The position numbers and the translations under genes were made by a program. Below are positions 1-8,419 of a stretch of DNA of 64,000 nucleotides, in pieces (the first letter of the stretch is position 1; each line of letters starts with the position of its first letter). Source of the DNA: an uncultured Lachnospiraceae bacterium (GTDB lineage: Bacteria; Bacillota; Clostridia; Lachnospirales; Lachnospiraceae); contig CANSUS010000005.1 of NCBI GenBank assembly GCA_947650155.1, positions 44,841-108,840 on the forward strand. Reading direction: 5' to 3'. Under the pieces are notes generated by a model, which was not told where the DNA came from, did not search any database, and saw only the letters and a program-made list of their open reading frames with translations.

Positions 1-783
1 ATCTATGCAGAATCCAATCAGGAAGTATATGATAATTTTTTACAGGCATTTCCCATTGCCGAGCATAAAGATGTGATGCTTCCCGTTATGATCTGTCAGG
101 ATGGATTTATTACCAGCCACGGCGTAGAAAATATTCTGCTTGTGGAAACCGATTCCGTCAAACAATTTGTGGGAGAAAGAAATCCTGAACATTATCTTTT
201 GAATGCCAAAGAGCCGATGGCAGTGGGACCCTATGCGGTATCCAATTATTATATGGAAACAAAGCGCGGACAGCGGGAAGCGATGAAAAATGCCCGCAAA
301 GTGATTCTGGAGGTGGCGGAACGGTTTGAGAAGATGACCGGCAGAAAATACGGTTTCTTTGAAGAGTATTGTTTAGAGGACGCGGAATATGCGATCGTCA
401 TTATCGGTTCTGCGGCAGGCACCTGCAAAGCCGCAGTCAATAAGATCCGTAAAGAAACAGGGAAAAAAGTGGGCCTGCTAAAAATCAGAGTATTCCGTCC
501 GTTCCCGGAAGAGGAACTTGCCGCAGCGCTGTCGCATGTGAAGACAATCGCCGTTTTAGACCGTTCCGAGATGTTTTCGGCGACGGGAGGACCTTTGGGA
601 GCGGAGGTGCAGGCGGCGCTTTATCAGGCAAAGGCGGATGCGGACGTGGTAAATTATTTTTATGGTCTTGGCGGCAGGGACATTACGGTTGAGGATTTTG
701 AACAGGTTTACAGTAAATTGGAACGGATCGCTAAGGAGCATAAGGTGACAGACAAGTATGATTATATTGGTCTGCGGAAATAG
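1..783 (+). CDS. porA: 2-oxoacid (probably pyruvate):ferredoxin oxidoreductase, alpha subunit, 3' part
   Basis: The frame is open from base 1, so the gene starts upstream. About 260 codons remain of a family usually near 390 residues. The visible part is the C-terminal half of the alpha subunit, with the conserved stretch DGFITSHGVENI (substrate-domain region) and the C-terminal transketolase-like domain (KVGLLKIRVFRPFPEEEL, then LDRSEMFSATGGPLGAEV). With the beta subunit it oxidises a 2-oxoacid to acyl-CoA and CO2 and passes electrons to ferredoxin in the cytoplasm. porB follows after about 65 bases, so gamma/delta subunits are expected upstream. Pyruvate is the likeliest substrate, but a branched-chain 2-oxoacid cannot be excluded from this fragment. 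Confidence 0.9.
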   Translation: MYAESNQEVYDNFLQAFPIAEHKDVMLPVMICQDGFITSHGVENILLVETDSVKQFVGERNPEHYLLNAKEPMAVGPYAVSNYYMETKRGQREAMKNARKVILEVAERFEKMTGRKYGFFEEYCLEDAEYAIVIIGSAAGTCKAAVNKIRKETGKKVGLLKIRVFRPFPEEELAAALSHVKTIAVLDRSEMFSATGGPLGAEVQAALYQAKADADVVNYFYGLGGRDITVEDFEQVYSKLERIAKEHKVTDKYDYIGLRK

Positions 784-850
784 AGATTTATAAAAGAGAA
801 AACGGTTCAGAAATGGAATTTGCACTAAAAAGAGAGGTATGGTTATCAAT

Positions 851-1789
851 ATGGAAGCAGCATATAATTTGAAAGAAATCATGAACAAACCGGAAAGACT
901 GGCGCCGGGACACAGGATGTGTGCAGGATGCGGCGGTACGATTGCGGTGCGGGCTGTCCTTCGCGCGCTGCACGAGGAGGACCGGGCAGTGATTGGAAAT
1001 GCCACAGGTTGTCTGGAAGTATCTTCCTTTATGTATCCTTATACGGCATATGAGGACAGTTATATTCACAATGCATTTGAAAATGCGGGCGCGACGCTTT
1101 CCGGCGTGGAGACCGCCTACCGGGTATTAAAGAGAAAAGGGAAGATCAAAGAAAATTATAAATTTATTACTTTCGGCGGCGACGGCGGCACTTATGACAT
1201 TGGATTTCAGTCCCTGTCCGGTGCGATGGAGAGAGGACATGATATGGTGTATGTGTGCTATGACAATGGCGCTTACATGAATACCGGGACACAGCGGTCT
1301 TCTGCAACGCCGCAGTTTGCGGATACGACTACCACGCCTGCCGGAAAAGAATCAAATGGAAAAGTACAGGTAAGGAAGGATCTTGCGGCAATTATGGCAG
1401 AACATCATATTCCTTATGTGGCGCAGACTACTTTTACAAATAATTTTAAGGATCTGCATGTGAAAGCCCAAAAAGCGATTTATACGCCGGGAGCCGCTTT
1501 TTTAAATGTGCTTTCCCCCTGTCCAAGGGGCTGGGGATATGAACCTTCCGAACTTATGAATATTTGTAAGGCGGCGGTGGATACCTGTTATTGGCCGATG
1601 TTTGAAGTGGTGGACGGAAAGTGGATTTTAAGCTATGAGCCAAAGCATAAACTTCCGGTAGAGGAATTTTTACGTTCCCAGCGTCGTTTTAAGCATTTAT
1701 TTACACGCGGAAATGAAGATCTGATTGTGGAGTTTCAAAAAGAAGTGGATAAACGGTGGGAAGAATTACAGACACGGTGCAGTGAATAA
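851..1789 (+). CDS. porB: 2-oxoacid:ferredoxin oxidoreductase, beta (TPP-binding) subunit
   Basis: This is the thiamine-diphosphate subunit of the split oxidoreductase (312 residues, normal length). It carries the N-terminal family signature HRMCAGCGG, a cysteine pair in the iron-sulfur region, and the TPP/Mg motif beginning GGDGGTYDIG and ending YDNGAYMNTG. The ATG at 851 is preferred over the in-frame ATG at 839, because 839 directly abuts the ribosome binding site AGAGAGG (831-837) and family proteins begin close to AYNLKEIMNKPERLAPGHR. It is transcribed with porA and converges on the minus-strand transporter gene, with 33 bases between the stops. Confidence 0.92.
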   Translation: MEAAYNLKEIMNKPERLAPGHRMCAGCGGTIAVRAVLRALHEEDRAVIGNATGCLEVSSFMYPYTAYEDSYIHNAFENAGATLSGVETAYRVLKRKGKIKENYKFITFGGDGGTYDIGFQSLSGAMERGHDMVYVCYDNGAYMNTGTQRSSATPQFADTTTTPAGKESNGKVQVRKDLAAIMAEHHIPYVAQTTFTNNFKDLHVKAQKAIYTPGAAFLNVLSPCPRGWGYEPSELMNICKAAVDTCYWPMFEVVDGKWILSYEPKHKLPVEEFLRSQRRFKHLFTRGNEDLIVEFQKEVDKRWEELQTRCSE

Positions 1790-1800
1790 AACAATTTAGA

Positions 1801-1836
1801 AAAGAAAACGGGGAGCCGGTATTTACCAGATCCCCA
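1801..1836 (-). terminator. Rho-independent terminator of the yeiH-like gene
   Basis: On the minus strand GGGGA (from 1836) pairs with TCCCC (to 1811), with an inner GGTA/TACC stem, followed by GTTTTCTTTT. The hairpin overlaps the last codons and stop of the yeiH-like gene. The plus strand lacks a U-run here, so it should act mainly on the minus-strand transcript. Confidence 0.5.
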
Positions 1837-2851
1837 TTGCAGACTGAAGTACCAGACTGACCGCCGTAATTCCAACCCAGCAGCAAAGTCCCATGATAAT
1901 TGGTTTGCCGCCGGTCTTAATCAGTTTTATAATATCGGTGTTTAATCCGATTGCCGCCATCGCAAGAACAATAAGAAATTTACTGAACTCTTTAAAAGGC
2001 GTAAAGAAAGAAACCGGCACATTACAGTTTACTGCAATTGTAGTTATGACTGAGGCGAGAATAAAGTAAAGGATGAAGAAAGGAAAGATTTTCTTAAAGT
2101 CCACTTTATTTCCGTCTTTTTTTGATTTTTTTGTCCGAATCAACGCAAGAGCAAGCGTGATCGGGATGATTGCAAGGGTTCTCGTCAGTTTTACGGTGAC
2201 CGCTTTGTCCAAAGTGGCGGAACCCAGATTCCACATATTGTCCCAGGTGGAGGCGGCAGCGGTAACGGAAGAAGTATCGTTTACAGCCGTACCTGCAAAA
2301 ATACCAAAGGCATCGCCGCTTGTCGTAGAAAAACCAAGCAGAGAACCCAGGTGAGGGAAGATAATAGCGGCAAGCACGTTAAAAAAGAAAATAACGGATA
2401 TTGCCTGGGCCACTTCCTCGTCATCCGCATCGATGACCGGCGCCGTTGCGGCGATGGCCGAGCCACCGCAGATAGAAGAACCAACCCCTACTAAAGTAGA
2501 GATATTTCCCGGTATGCGCATGGCTTTGTGCAGGATAAAAGCAATTGCCAGAGAAACGGAAATGGTCGCCAGAATAATGGGAAGCGACTGCTTTCCCGTT
2601 TCCAGAATCACATTCAGATTTAGTCCGAAACCAAGCAGAATAACGGCATACTGTAATATTTTTTTTGAAGTGAATTTGATACCGTCCTCCAACTGACTTT
2701 TGTCTTTGAGAAACATTGTAATGACCATACCTGCCAGAATAGCGATAACAGGACCGCCGATAATCGGGAAATAAGATCCTAAAATCCATGACGGAATGGC
2801 AATCACAAGGCAGAGCAAAAAGCCCTTCCACATTTTTTGGATAAAATTCAT
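1823..2851 (-). CDS. YeiH/UPF0324 family putative sulfate-exporter-type membrane protein
   Basis: A 342-residue polytopic inner-membrane protein with about ten hydrophobic segments, matching the conserved hypothetical 698 (YeiH) family. Family marks are IGGPVIAILAGM near the N terminus, ILLGFGLNLNVILETG, the glycine-rich GVGSSICGGSAIAATAPVI and a C-terminal AAIGLNTDI. Members are annotated as putative sulfate or other anion exporters, but the substrate is not established. The ATG at 2851 is preferred to 2857 because AAGAGG sits 6 bases before 2851 but touches 2857. It is a monocistronic gene pointing away from the pullulanase. Confidence 0.85.
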   Translation of the reverse strand: MNFIQKMWKGFLLCLVIAIPSWILGSYFPIIGGPVIAILAGMVITMFLKDKSQLEDGIKFTSKKILQYAVILLGFGLNLNVILETGKQSLPIILATISVSLAIAFILHKAMRIPGNISTLVGVGSSICGGSAIAATAPVIDADDEEVAQAISVIFFFNVLAAIIFPHLGSLLGFSTTSGDAFGIFAGTAVNDTSSVTAAASTWDNMWNLGSATLDKAVTVKLTRTLAIIPITLALALIRTKKSKKDGNKVDFKKIFPFFILYFILASVITTIAVNCNVPVSFFTPFKEFSKFLIVLAMAAIGLNTDIIKLIKTGGKPIIMGLCCWVGITAVSLVLQSAMGIW

Positions 2852-3062
2852 ATGCATCCTCTTTTCTGTAATCGATAGAATTTTGATGGAACAATAGTTA
2901 TAGTATAACCGCGTCTGTGAACGTAATTACATATTTCTTCCTAAAAATACCATAAAATAATCAGGTTGGCAATCAGGGATTCTTCGACGCAATGAAATGT
3001 CGTATTGTGTATATTCCACAAAAACTTCAACTTAATTTTTACGAAAAAAAGCGAAAATTTAC

Positions 3063-3092
3063 TTAGACTATATATTAGAGTAATGATATAAT
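3063..3092 (+). promoter_or_regulatory. Promoter of the pullulanase gene (extended -10)
   Basis: TATAAT at 3087-3092 is preceded by TG one base upstream (TGATATAAT), an extended -10, with TTAGAC at 3063-3068 as a possible -35 at 18-base spacing. The rest of the 323-base gap between the divergent genes (2852-3174) is AT-rich and shows no other gene or clear hairpin; a cre-like operator could not be assigned with confidence. Confidence 0.55.
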
Positions 3093-3174
3093 AAAATCAG
3101 CGCAGATCATGGAAGGTTTTGATCCCGTGAATAAATAAGGAAAGTTCGTGAAAACGGACAAAGGAGGTAGCATT

Positions 3175-6100
3175 GTGAAAAAGAAGATTACCGCAGGATT
3201 TATGGCAGTCTGTATGATGATCCTGGCAGTAGTGGCGGGCTTCGTACCAGGCATAACAGCTTATGCAGCCGGAACAACATTGATTGTTCATTACGGGGGC
3301 CGGAGCGACAATAGTTATGAGGGCTGGAACTTGTGGATATGGGAGGAAGGAAAAGACGGGCAGCAGGTCAATTTTGACGGAAGTGATTCTTTCGGACAGG
3401 TAGCCGTATATCAAAGCAATAATTCCCCTTCTAAGATCGGGTTTATTGTCAGACTCAACGAATGGGAAGACAAAGACACAAGCGACGACCGTTTTGTTAC
3501 GATTGACAAAGAAGTTGTGGAAATCTGGGTAACCAGCGGTGAAACAGAATTTGCAACAGAAGCGCCGGAAGGTGCGGAATCATTTGACTATGCAGCGTTA
3601 GATGAAGCAAGAATTAAACTATATGACGAAGCGGATGCATTAAAACTGAATGTACATTATTATAATTTTGACGAAGCGTACGATGGAGAAACGCTTGAAG
3701 CAAACGCATGGATGGGCGCCGGCGCCGGGGGAAGTTATCCTTTCGTGGAAAAGGACAGCTACGGAGCGGTTTTCCATATCGGATTTATGCCGGAAGAAGG
3801 AACTGAGAGTGCAGGTATCCAGATTTTGCAAAATGGTGAGCAGGATGCAGCGTCTTCAAGGGAGATTGATTTGACAAAAGCAGATGGAAACGTACTTGAT
3901 ATTTATTTGGTAGAAGGCAACCCTACAGTCTGGTACGACAAGGCGGAGGTAAACTTCGGTCCGGTCATTGCGGATGCTTATTTTGGGGAGACGACAGAAC
4001 AGGTTTTTGTTACGCTTTCTAAAGCAATTGATATTGCAGATAAAGAGGAAGCCGGAAAGTTCAGTGTTACTGACGAGGATGGAAATAGTTATGCCGTTAC
4101 GGAAATAAAGGATGGAGAAGGACAGAGCGGAAAATCAGCCTGCCTGATTATGGAAGAGCCGCTTGATCTGGCAAAATCTTATACGGTAACAAGGGAAGAT
4201 TATGAAGGATGTCAGGTTTCCATGAGAAAGGTGATTGGTTCTTCTTTCTTTGACGAGGCATTTGCCTATGACGGGGATGACCTGGGTGCGGTTTATACGA
4301 AGGAAAGTACGAAATTCAGAGTATGGGCGCCGATTGCGTCGGAAGTATCTTTAAACCTGTATGAGACAGGAGACGGGGATGATCTGATCGAAACGATACC
4401 GATGCAGGCAGATGAAAAAGGTACATGGACTTGTGAGAAACAGGGAGATTTAAACGGCGTATATTATACCTATTCCATTAAAAACGGAGATACCGTAAAT
4501 GAAGCGGTGGATTTATATGCAAGAACCGCGGGCGTAAATGGTAACAGAGGTATGGTAATAGATCTGGATGCTACAGATCCTGAAGGATTCGATGCAGACG
4601 TGCGCCCTGCATTTGTCAATGCAACGGACGCGGTAATTTATGAACTGCATATCCGGGACTTATCCTCAGATTCTTCCTCTCATATTGAGAATACAGGTAA
4701 ATTTTTGGGGCTTACGGAAACGGGGACTGTAAATGGAGAAGGACTTCCTACAGGTCTGGATCATATGAAAGATCTGGGAATTACACATGTACAGATTCTT
4801 CCAAGTTATGATTACGCAACGGTGGACGAGAGCAAACTGGACTCTGACCAGTTCAACTGGGGATATGATCCGAAAAATTATAATATTCCGGAGGGTTCTT
4901 ACAGTACCGATCCGTATCATGGGGAAGTGCGTGTAAAGGAAATGAAACAGATGATACAGACGCTTCATGAAAACGGAATCCGTGTTGTCATGGACGTGGT
5001 ATATAACCATACTTATAATACGGCAGATTCATGGTTCCAGAAAACAGTACCGGATTATTATTACAGAAAAGTCGGCGATAATTATTCCAACGCGTCGGGA
5101 TGTGGTAACGAGACGGCGTCAGACCGTGCCATGATGCGTAAGTATATGATTGAATCCGTAGTTTACTGGGCGGAAGAATATCATATTGACGGATTCCGTT
5201 TTGATCTTATGGGAGTCCATGATACAGAGACTATGATGGAGATCAGAAAAGCTTTGGATGAAGTAGATCCTTCCATTATCATATACGGAGAAGGATGGAC
5301 CAGCGGCGAAGCGGCAATTGATCCTGAATTACAGGCAACAAAGAACCATACCTACCAGATGGACAGGGTAGGGGCGTTCAGCGACGACATCAGGGACGGC
5401 ATCAGAGGAAATGTATTTGACGCTTATGATACCGGATTTGTGGCAGGAAAAGAAGGCATGGAGGAAAGTATTAAGTTCAGTGTCGTAGGTGCGGTCGAAC
5501 ATCCTCAGGTAGATCTGTCCAATCATGACAAGAGTGAAAACTTCTGGTCAGGACAGCCGGGACAAAGTATTAATTATGCGTCCTGCCATGATAATTTAAC
5601 CCTTTGGGATAAATTGTCTATTTCCAACCCGGATGCAAGTAAAGAAGATCTGATCAAAATGAATAAACTTTCCAGCGCTATTGTATTTACTTCTCAGGGA
5701 GTCCCCTTTATGCTGTCAGGAGAAGAGATGTTAAGAACAAAGCCTTCCCAGACAACGGCAGGCGCATTTGATGAAAACAGTTATGCATCGCCGGATGCAA
5801 CAAACAGCATCAAATGGTACAATAAAGGAAATGTAATGGATGTTTATGAATACTACAAAGGTCTGATTGCTTTTCGTAAGGCGCACGGCGCTTTCCGCAT
5901 GACGACTGCAGAAGAGATTCAGAACAATCTTACCTTTATGGACGGTCTGGATGCAAATGTGGTGGCATTCACGATTGCGAATCAACCGAATGGAGAAACA
6001 GCGGAGGAGATCTGCGTCATTTACAATGCCAATAAAGAAGCTGTGAATGTAACGCTTCCGGACGGCGAATGGGAGATTTATGTAAATGGTGAAAAGGCAG

Positions 6101-6372
6101 GATGCGAAGTACTCGGAACCGCCAGTAAGTCGGTGGAAGTAGAAGGCGTTTCCGCAATGGTTCTGACAAAAGGTAATTCCGGTAATGCAGCCGCAGATTC
6201 CCAGACAGAGAAAACGACAGAAAGCGCTGCAGAAACGTCAGGTCAGAGCGTGGAAAGCGGAAATTCCATTTTCTCAGTCAGAAATATAGTGATTGCAGCA
6301 GTAGCAGTATGTGTGATCGTTGTCATTTGCGTAGTAGTTTTGAAGAAGAAAAAAGGCGGAGAAACGAAATAA
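3175..6372 (+). CDS. pulA: Cell-surface type I pullulanase (GH13_14) with CBM41 modules and C-terminal membrane anchor
   Basis: The 1065-residue extracellular enzyme hydrolyses alpha-1,6 branch links of pullulan, glycogen and amylopectin. A GTG at 3175, 6 bases after AAGGAGGT (3161-3168), starts a signal peptide (KKK then a hydrophobic stretch to AYAA). Next come a CBM41-like module (LIVHYGG, about 33-120), a second similar module (LNVHYYNF, from about 158), an E-set region, CBM48 (TKFRVWAPIASEVSLNLY) and the catalytic barrel. The type I signature FNWGYDPKNYN is present. Region I is VVMDVVYNHTY; the nucleophile is D677 in GFRFDLMG, the acid/base E706 in IYGEGW and the third acid D806 in SCHDN. 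The tail has one membrane helix followed by KKKKGG and no LPXTG. The in-frame GTG at 3148 lacks a proper ribosome binding site. Confidence 0.95.
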   Translation: MKKKITAGFMAVCMMILAVVAGFVPGITAYAAGTTLIVHYGGRSDNSYEGWNLWIWEEGKDGQQVNFDGSDSFGQVAVYQSNNSPSKIGFIVRLNEWEDKDTSDDRFVTIDKEVVEIWVTSGETEFATEAPEGAESFDYAALDEARIKLYDEADALKLNVHYYNFDEAYDGETLEANAWMGAGAGGSYPFVEKDSYGAVFHIGFMPEEGTESAGIQILQNGEQDAASSREIDLTKADGNVLDIYLVEGNPTVWYDKAEVNFGPVIADAYFGETTEQVFVTLSKAIDIADKEEAGKFSVTDEDGNSYAVTEIKDGEGQSGKSACLIMEEPLDLAKSYTVTREDYEGCQVSMRKVIGSSFFDEAFAYDGDDLGAVYTKESTKFRVWAPIASEVSLNLYETGDGDDLIETIPMQADEKGTWTCEKQGDLNGVYYTYSIKNGDTVNEAVDLYARTAGVNGNRGMVIDLDATDPEGFDADVRPAFVNATDAVIYELHIRDLSSDSSSHIENTGKFLGLTETGTVNGEGLPTGLDHMKDLGITHVQILPSYDYATVDESKLDSDQFNWGYDPKNYNIPEGSYSTDPYHGEVRVKEMKQMIQTLHENGIRVVMDVVYNHTYNTADSWFQKTVPDYYYRKVGDNYSNASGCGNETASDRAMMRKYMIESVVYWAEEYHIDGFRFDLMGVHDTETMMEIRKALDEVDPSIIIYGEGWTSGEAAIDPELQATKNHTYQMDRVGAFSDDIRDGIRGNVFDAYDTGFVAGKEGMEESIKFSVVGAVEHPQVDLSNHDKSENFWSGQPGQSINYASCHDNLTLWDKLSISNPDASKEDLIKMNKLSSAIVFTSQGVPFMLSGEEMLRTKPSQTTAGAFDENSYASPDATNSIKWYNKGNVMDVYEYYKGLIAFRKAHGAFRMTTAEEIQNNLTFMDGLDANVVAFTIANQPNGETAEEICVIYNANKEAVNVTLPDGEWEIYVNGEKAGCEVLGTASKSVEVEGVSAMVLTKGNSGNAAADSQTEKTTESAAETSGQSVESGNSIFSVRNIVIAAVAVCVIVVICVVVLKKKKGGETK

Positions 6373-6393
6373 GTAACAAATAATGGAAATTGG

Positions 6394-6440
6394 AAAAAGC
6401 TTTTCTTTGCAGTAATGCAGAGAAAAGCTTTTTTATTTTT
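6394..6440 (+). terminator. Intrinsic terminator after the pullulanase gene
   Basis: An AAAAAGCTTTTCTTTGCA arm pairs with TGCAGAGAAAAGCTTTTTT across a short GTAA loop, giving about 17 pairs with one mismatch and a T-run. It lies 21 bases after the stop codon. Confidence 0.9.
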
Positions 6441-6447
6441 GATTATA

Positions 6448-6476
6448 TAGACAAAATACATAAAAAAAGTTATAAT
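6448..6476 (+). promoter_or_regulatory. Promoter of the GGDEF-like gene
   Basis: TAGACA (6448-6453), a 17-base spacer and a perfect TATAAT (6471-6476) lie just after the pullulanase terminator, leaving a leader of about 80 bases before the ATG at 6564. Confidence 0.6.
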
Positions 6477-6563
6477 TACACCATGCTCTAAAGTGTTTTT
6501 GAACAATACTTTTTCAAATACGCTTAAGTACAAAATGTCAGATAACAGGGTAGGAGTGAGCGC

Positions 6564-7493
6564 ATGGATATCGGAGTAAAATCAATTGATCAGAGAGTCA
6601 GGGAAAATATTAAAAATTACAATATCAATAATTTGCTGATAGCGGAATATTTAGAAAAAAAGCTGAGAAATTTATCGGCATTGACAGGGGCGGAATTTTA
6701 TATTACAGACAGACATGGGGCGAAATTTGTCTGCGTTGGGGAGTTTGGAAATTTTGAACCGGATGTAGTGGAAAACCCGGGGGAAAAGATCCGCGTAGTC
6801 AACCGGACGATTGGTCATGCGTATGTGAAGTATAATAAAGTGCCGGAAGAAAACATGGAACTTGTGAAAGAAGCTGTAGGACAGGATTTGTTTATGATTG
6901 CAGCCTTTGCAGAGGAGCTTTACCTGCATAAAGAATATGCTTTTTATTCGGATGCATTGGAAGAAAAGGTGGTGGACGAATCCTATCGTACGAAACAGAT
7001 GGAAAAGGAAGATCCGTTGACAGGCGTATTTAATCATGTTTATTTTATTGACAGAATGAAAGTGCTGGACCGTTCTGAAGTGGTTCCCATTGCGATTCTT
7101 TATGGAAATATTAACGACTGTAAATTTTTTAACGATACATACGGTGAAGAAGAGAGCGACAGAATGATTGCAGCGATTGCAGGAATCTTAAAAGAAGAAG
7201 CAAAACCGGAATACATTATAGGGCGCTGCGCCGGGGATGTGTTTAATATTCTTATTCCCGTGCCGGAAGACGGGGAGGCGGAGGAATATTGCGCGAGAGT
7301 ACAGGCAAAGTGCGAAGCGTTTGAAGATCCGCGTCTTTCCCCTTCCGTGGCATTTGGGGTGGTATATAAGCAGAATGTGGAAGAAACAATGCATATGCTT
7401 TTATCAGACGCCGAGTATGCTATGTTTGAAAATAAACTGGAGATGAAACAAAGACCGGAATATGAGGAAAGGAAAAGAAAAGGATTGGCATAA
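6564..7493 (+). CDS. Degenerate GGDEF-domain protein with an N-terminal GAF-like sensor region
   Basis: A 309-residue cytoplasmic protein. Residues about 1-130 form a GAF/PAS-like region (FYITDRHGAKF). A GGDEF-fold domain follows from about 148, starting with the typical DPLTGVFNHVYF and including NINDCKFFNDTYGEE. The catalytic loop reads AGDVF (residues 223-227) where active diguanylate cyclases have GGDEF or GGEEF. The second glycine and first acid remain, but the first glycine and the key glutamate are lost, so it is probably not an active cyclase and may act as a c-di-GMP or GTP sensor. AGGAGTG precedes the ATG. It is a single-gene unit between two terminators. Confidence 0.75.
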   Translation: MDIGVKSIDQRVRENIKNYNINNLLIAEYLEKKLRNLSALTGAEFYITDRHGAKFVCVGEFGNFEPDVVENPGEKIRVVNRTIGHAYVKYNKVPEENMELVKEAVGQDLFMIAAFAEELYLHKEYAFYSDALEEKVVDESYRTKQMEKEDPLTGVFNHVYFIDRMKVLDRSEVVPIAILYGNINDCKFFNDTYGEEESDRMIAAIAGILKEEAKPEYIIGRCAGDVFNILIPVPEDGEAEEYCARVQAKCEAFEDPRLSPSVAFGVVYKQNVEETMHMLLSDAEYAMFENKLEMKQRPEYEERKRKGLA

Positions 7494-7498
7494 CATAT

Positions 7499-7540
7499 AA
7501 AAAATGGAGCAGTATGCGGCAGGCACTGCTCCATTTTTTT
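7499..7540 (+). terminator. Intrinsic terminator after the GGDEF-like gene
   Basis: AAAATGGAGCAGT (7501-7513) pairs perfectly with ACTGCTCCATTTT (7525-7537), with an 11-base loop and a T7 tail. Confidence 0.92.
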
Positions 7541-7595
7541 GACAACAAAAAAAGGTCTTTTTACAACACTATCCAACAATGATAGGGGATAAAAA

Positions 7596-7604
7596 TGATA
7601 TAAT
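7596..7604 (+). promoter_or_regulatory. Extended -10 promoter of the LytTR regulator gene
   Basis: TGATATAAT is an extended -10 identical to that of the pullulanase promoter. No convincing -35 is seen at 16-18 bases, which is common for extended -10 promoters. It lies 48 bases before the GTG start at 7652. Confidence 0.5.
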
Positions 7605-7651
7605 AGGCACAGGTAAAACGATATGGGACGACGCAGGAGGTGAAAACAAAA

Positions 7652-8380
7652 GTGAGGATCGGAATTTGTGATGACGAAGAAGAAATCAGGAACATGCTGA
7701 AAATAAAGATCGACGCATATGGAAAATCGGGCGAGGTTGTTTCCTATCAGTCAGGGGAAGAACTTTTGACGGAGGAAACTATGCCGGATATCCTTTTTCT
7801 GGACATTCAGATGCCGGGAATAGACGGGATGGAAACAGCTTACGAAGTGAAAAAAAGAAAGAAAGAGTCGATTCTTATTTTTGTCACGGCATTGGAGGAA
7901 TATGTGTTCCAGGCATTTGACGTGGGCGCTTTTCACTATCTGGTGAAGCCTTTTTCGGATGAAAAATTTTATGAAATATTGGAAAAGGCAATAGCGGAAT
8001 ACGAGGAGAACAAAAGCGTCTGTAAAAAGGATGCGGACAGAGAATCCCGGTATATGATGGTGAAAACAAAAGGCGCCAGAATAAAGGTAGTATTTGATAC
8101 GATTCTGTATGCGGAGGTATTTAACAGGAAGATCATACTTTATACCACGGAAGGAAAAGTAGAATATTACGGAAAGATGACGGAGCTTTGCAGCCGGCTC
8201 GGCGAGGATTTTTACCGGACGCACAGAGGATACCTTGTCAATTTTAAGTATGTGAAAAAATATGATGCCGCTGCGGTTTTTTTGGAAAACGGTGAACAGG
8301 TCATCATGGCGAAGCAGCAGTTTCCAGGATTTGTAAAGGCATTTCTCAGATATCATAAAAGGGAAGGGATGGAAGGATAG
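7652..8380 (+). CDS. LytTR-family response regulator
   Basis: A 242-residue regulator with an N-terminal receiver domain (acid pair CDDEEE, phospho-acceptor D51 in FLDIQMPG, K in LVKPF) and a C-terminal LytTR DNA-binding domain (YRTHRGYLVNFKYV), the AgrA/ComE/VirR architecture. GTG 7652 is chosen because AGGAGG (7635-7640) lies 11 bases upstream, while the earlier in-frame GTG at 7640 overlaps that site. It precedes its likely GHKL histidine kinase by 39 bases. Such pairs often respond to peptides, but no peptide precursor gene was seen nearby, so the signal is unknown. Confidence 0.9.
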   Translation: MRIGICDDEEEIRNMLKIKIDAYGKSGEVVSYQSGEELLTEETMPDILFLDIQMPGIDGMETAYEVKKRKKESILIFVTALEEYVFQAFDVGAFHYLVKPFSDEKFYEILEKAIAEYEENKSVCKKDADRESRYMMVKTKGARIKVVFDTILYAEVFNRKIILYTTEGKVEYYGKMTELCSRLGEDFYRTHRGYLVNFKYVKKYDAAAVFLENGEQVIMAKQQFPGFVKAFLRYHKREGMEG

Positions 8381-8419
8381 ATTACCGGCCGGAATTTGCG
8401 CGAAATGGGATAGAGAAAG

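Noticed and set aside
2421..2894. Long minus-strand frames overlapping the yeiH-like gene
   Set aside because: They are shadow frames without family features; the yeiH-like frame has clear conserved motifs.
7751..8356. 201-codon minus-strand frame over the LytTR gene
   Set aside because: It is a shadow of a well-supported gene, with no binding site or recognisable product.
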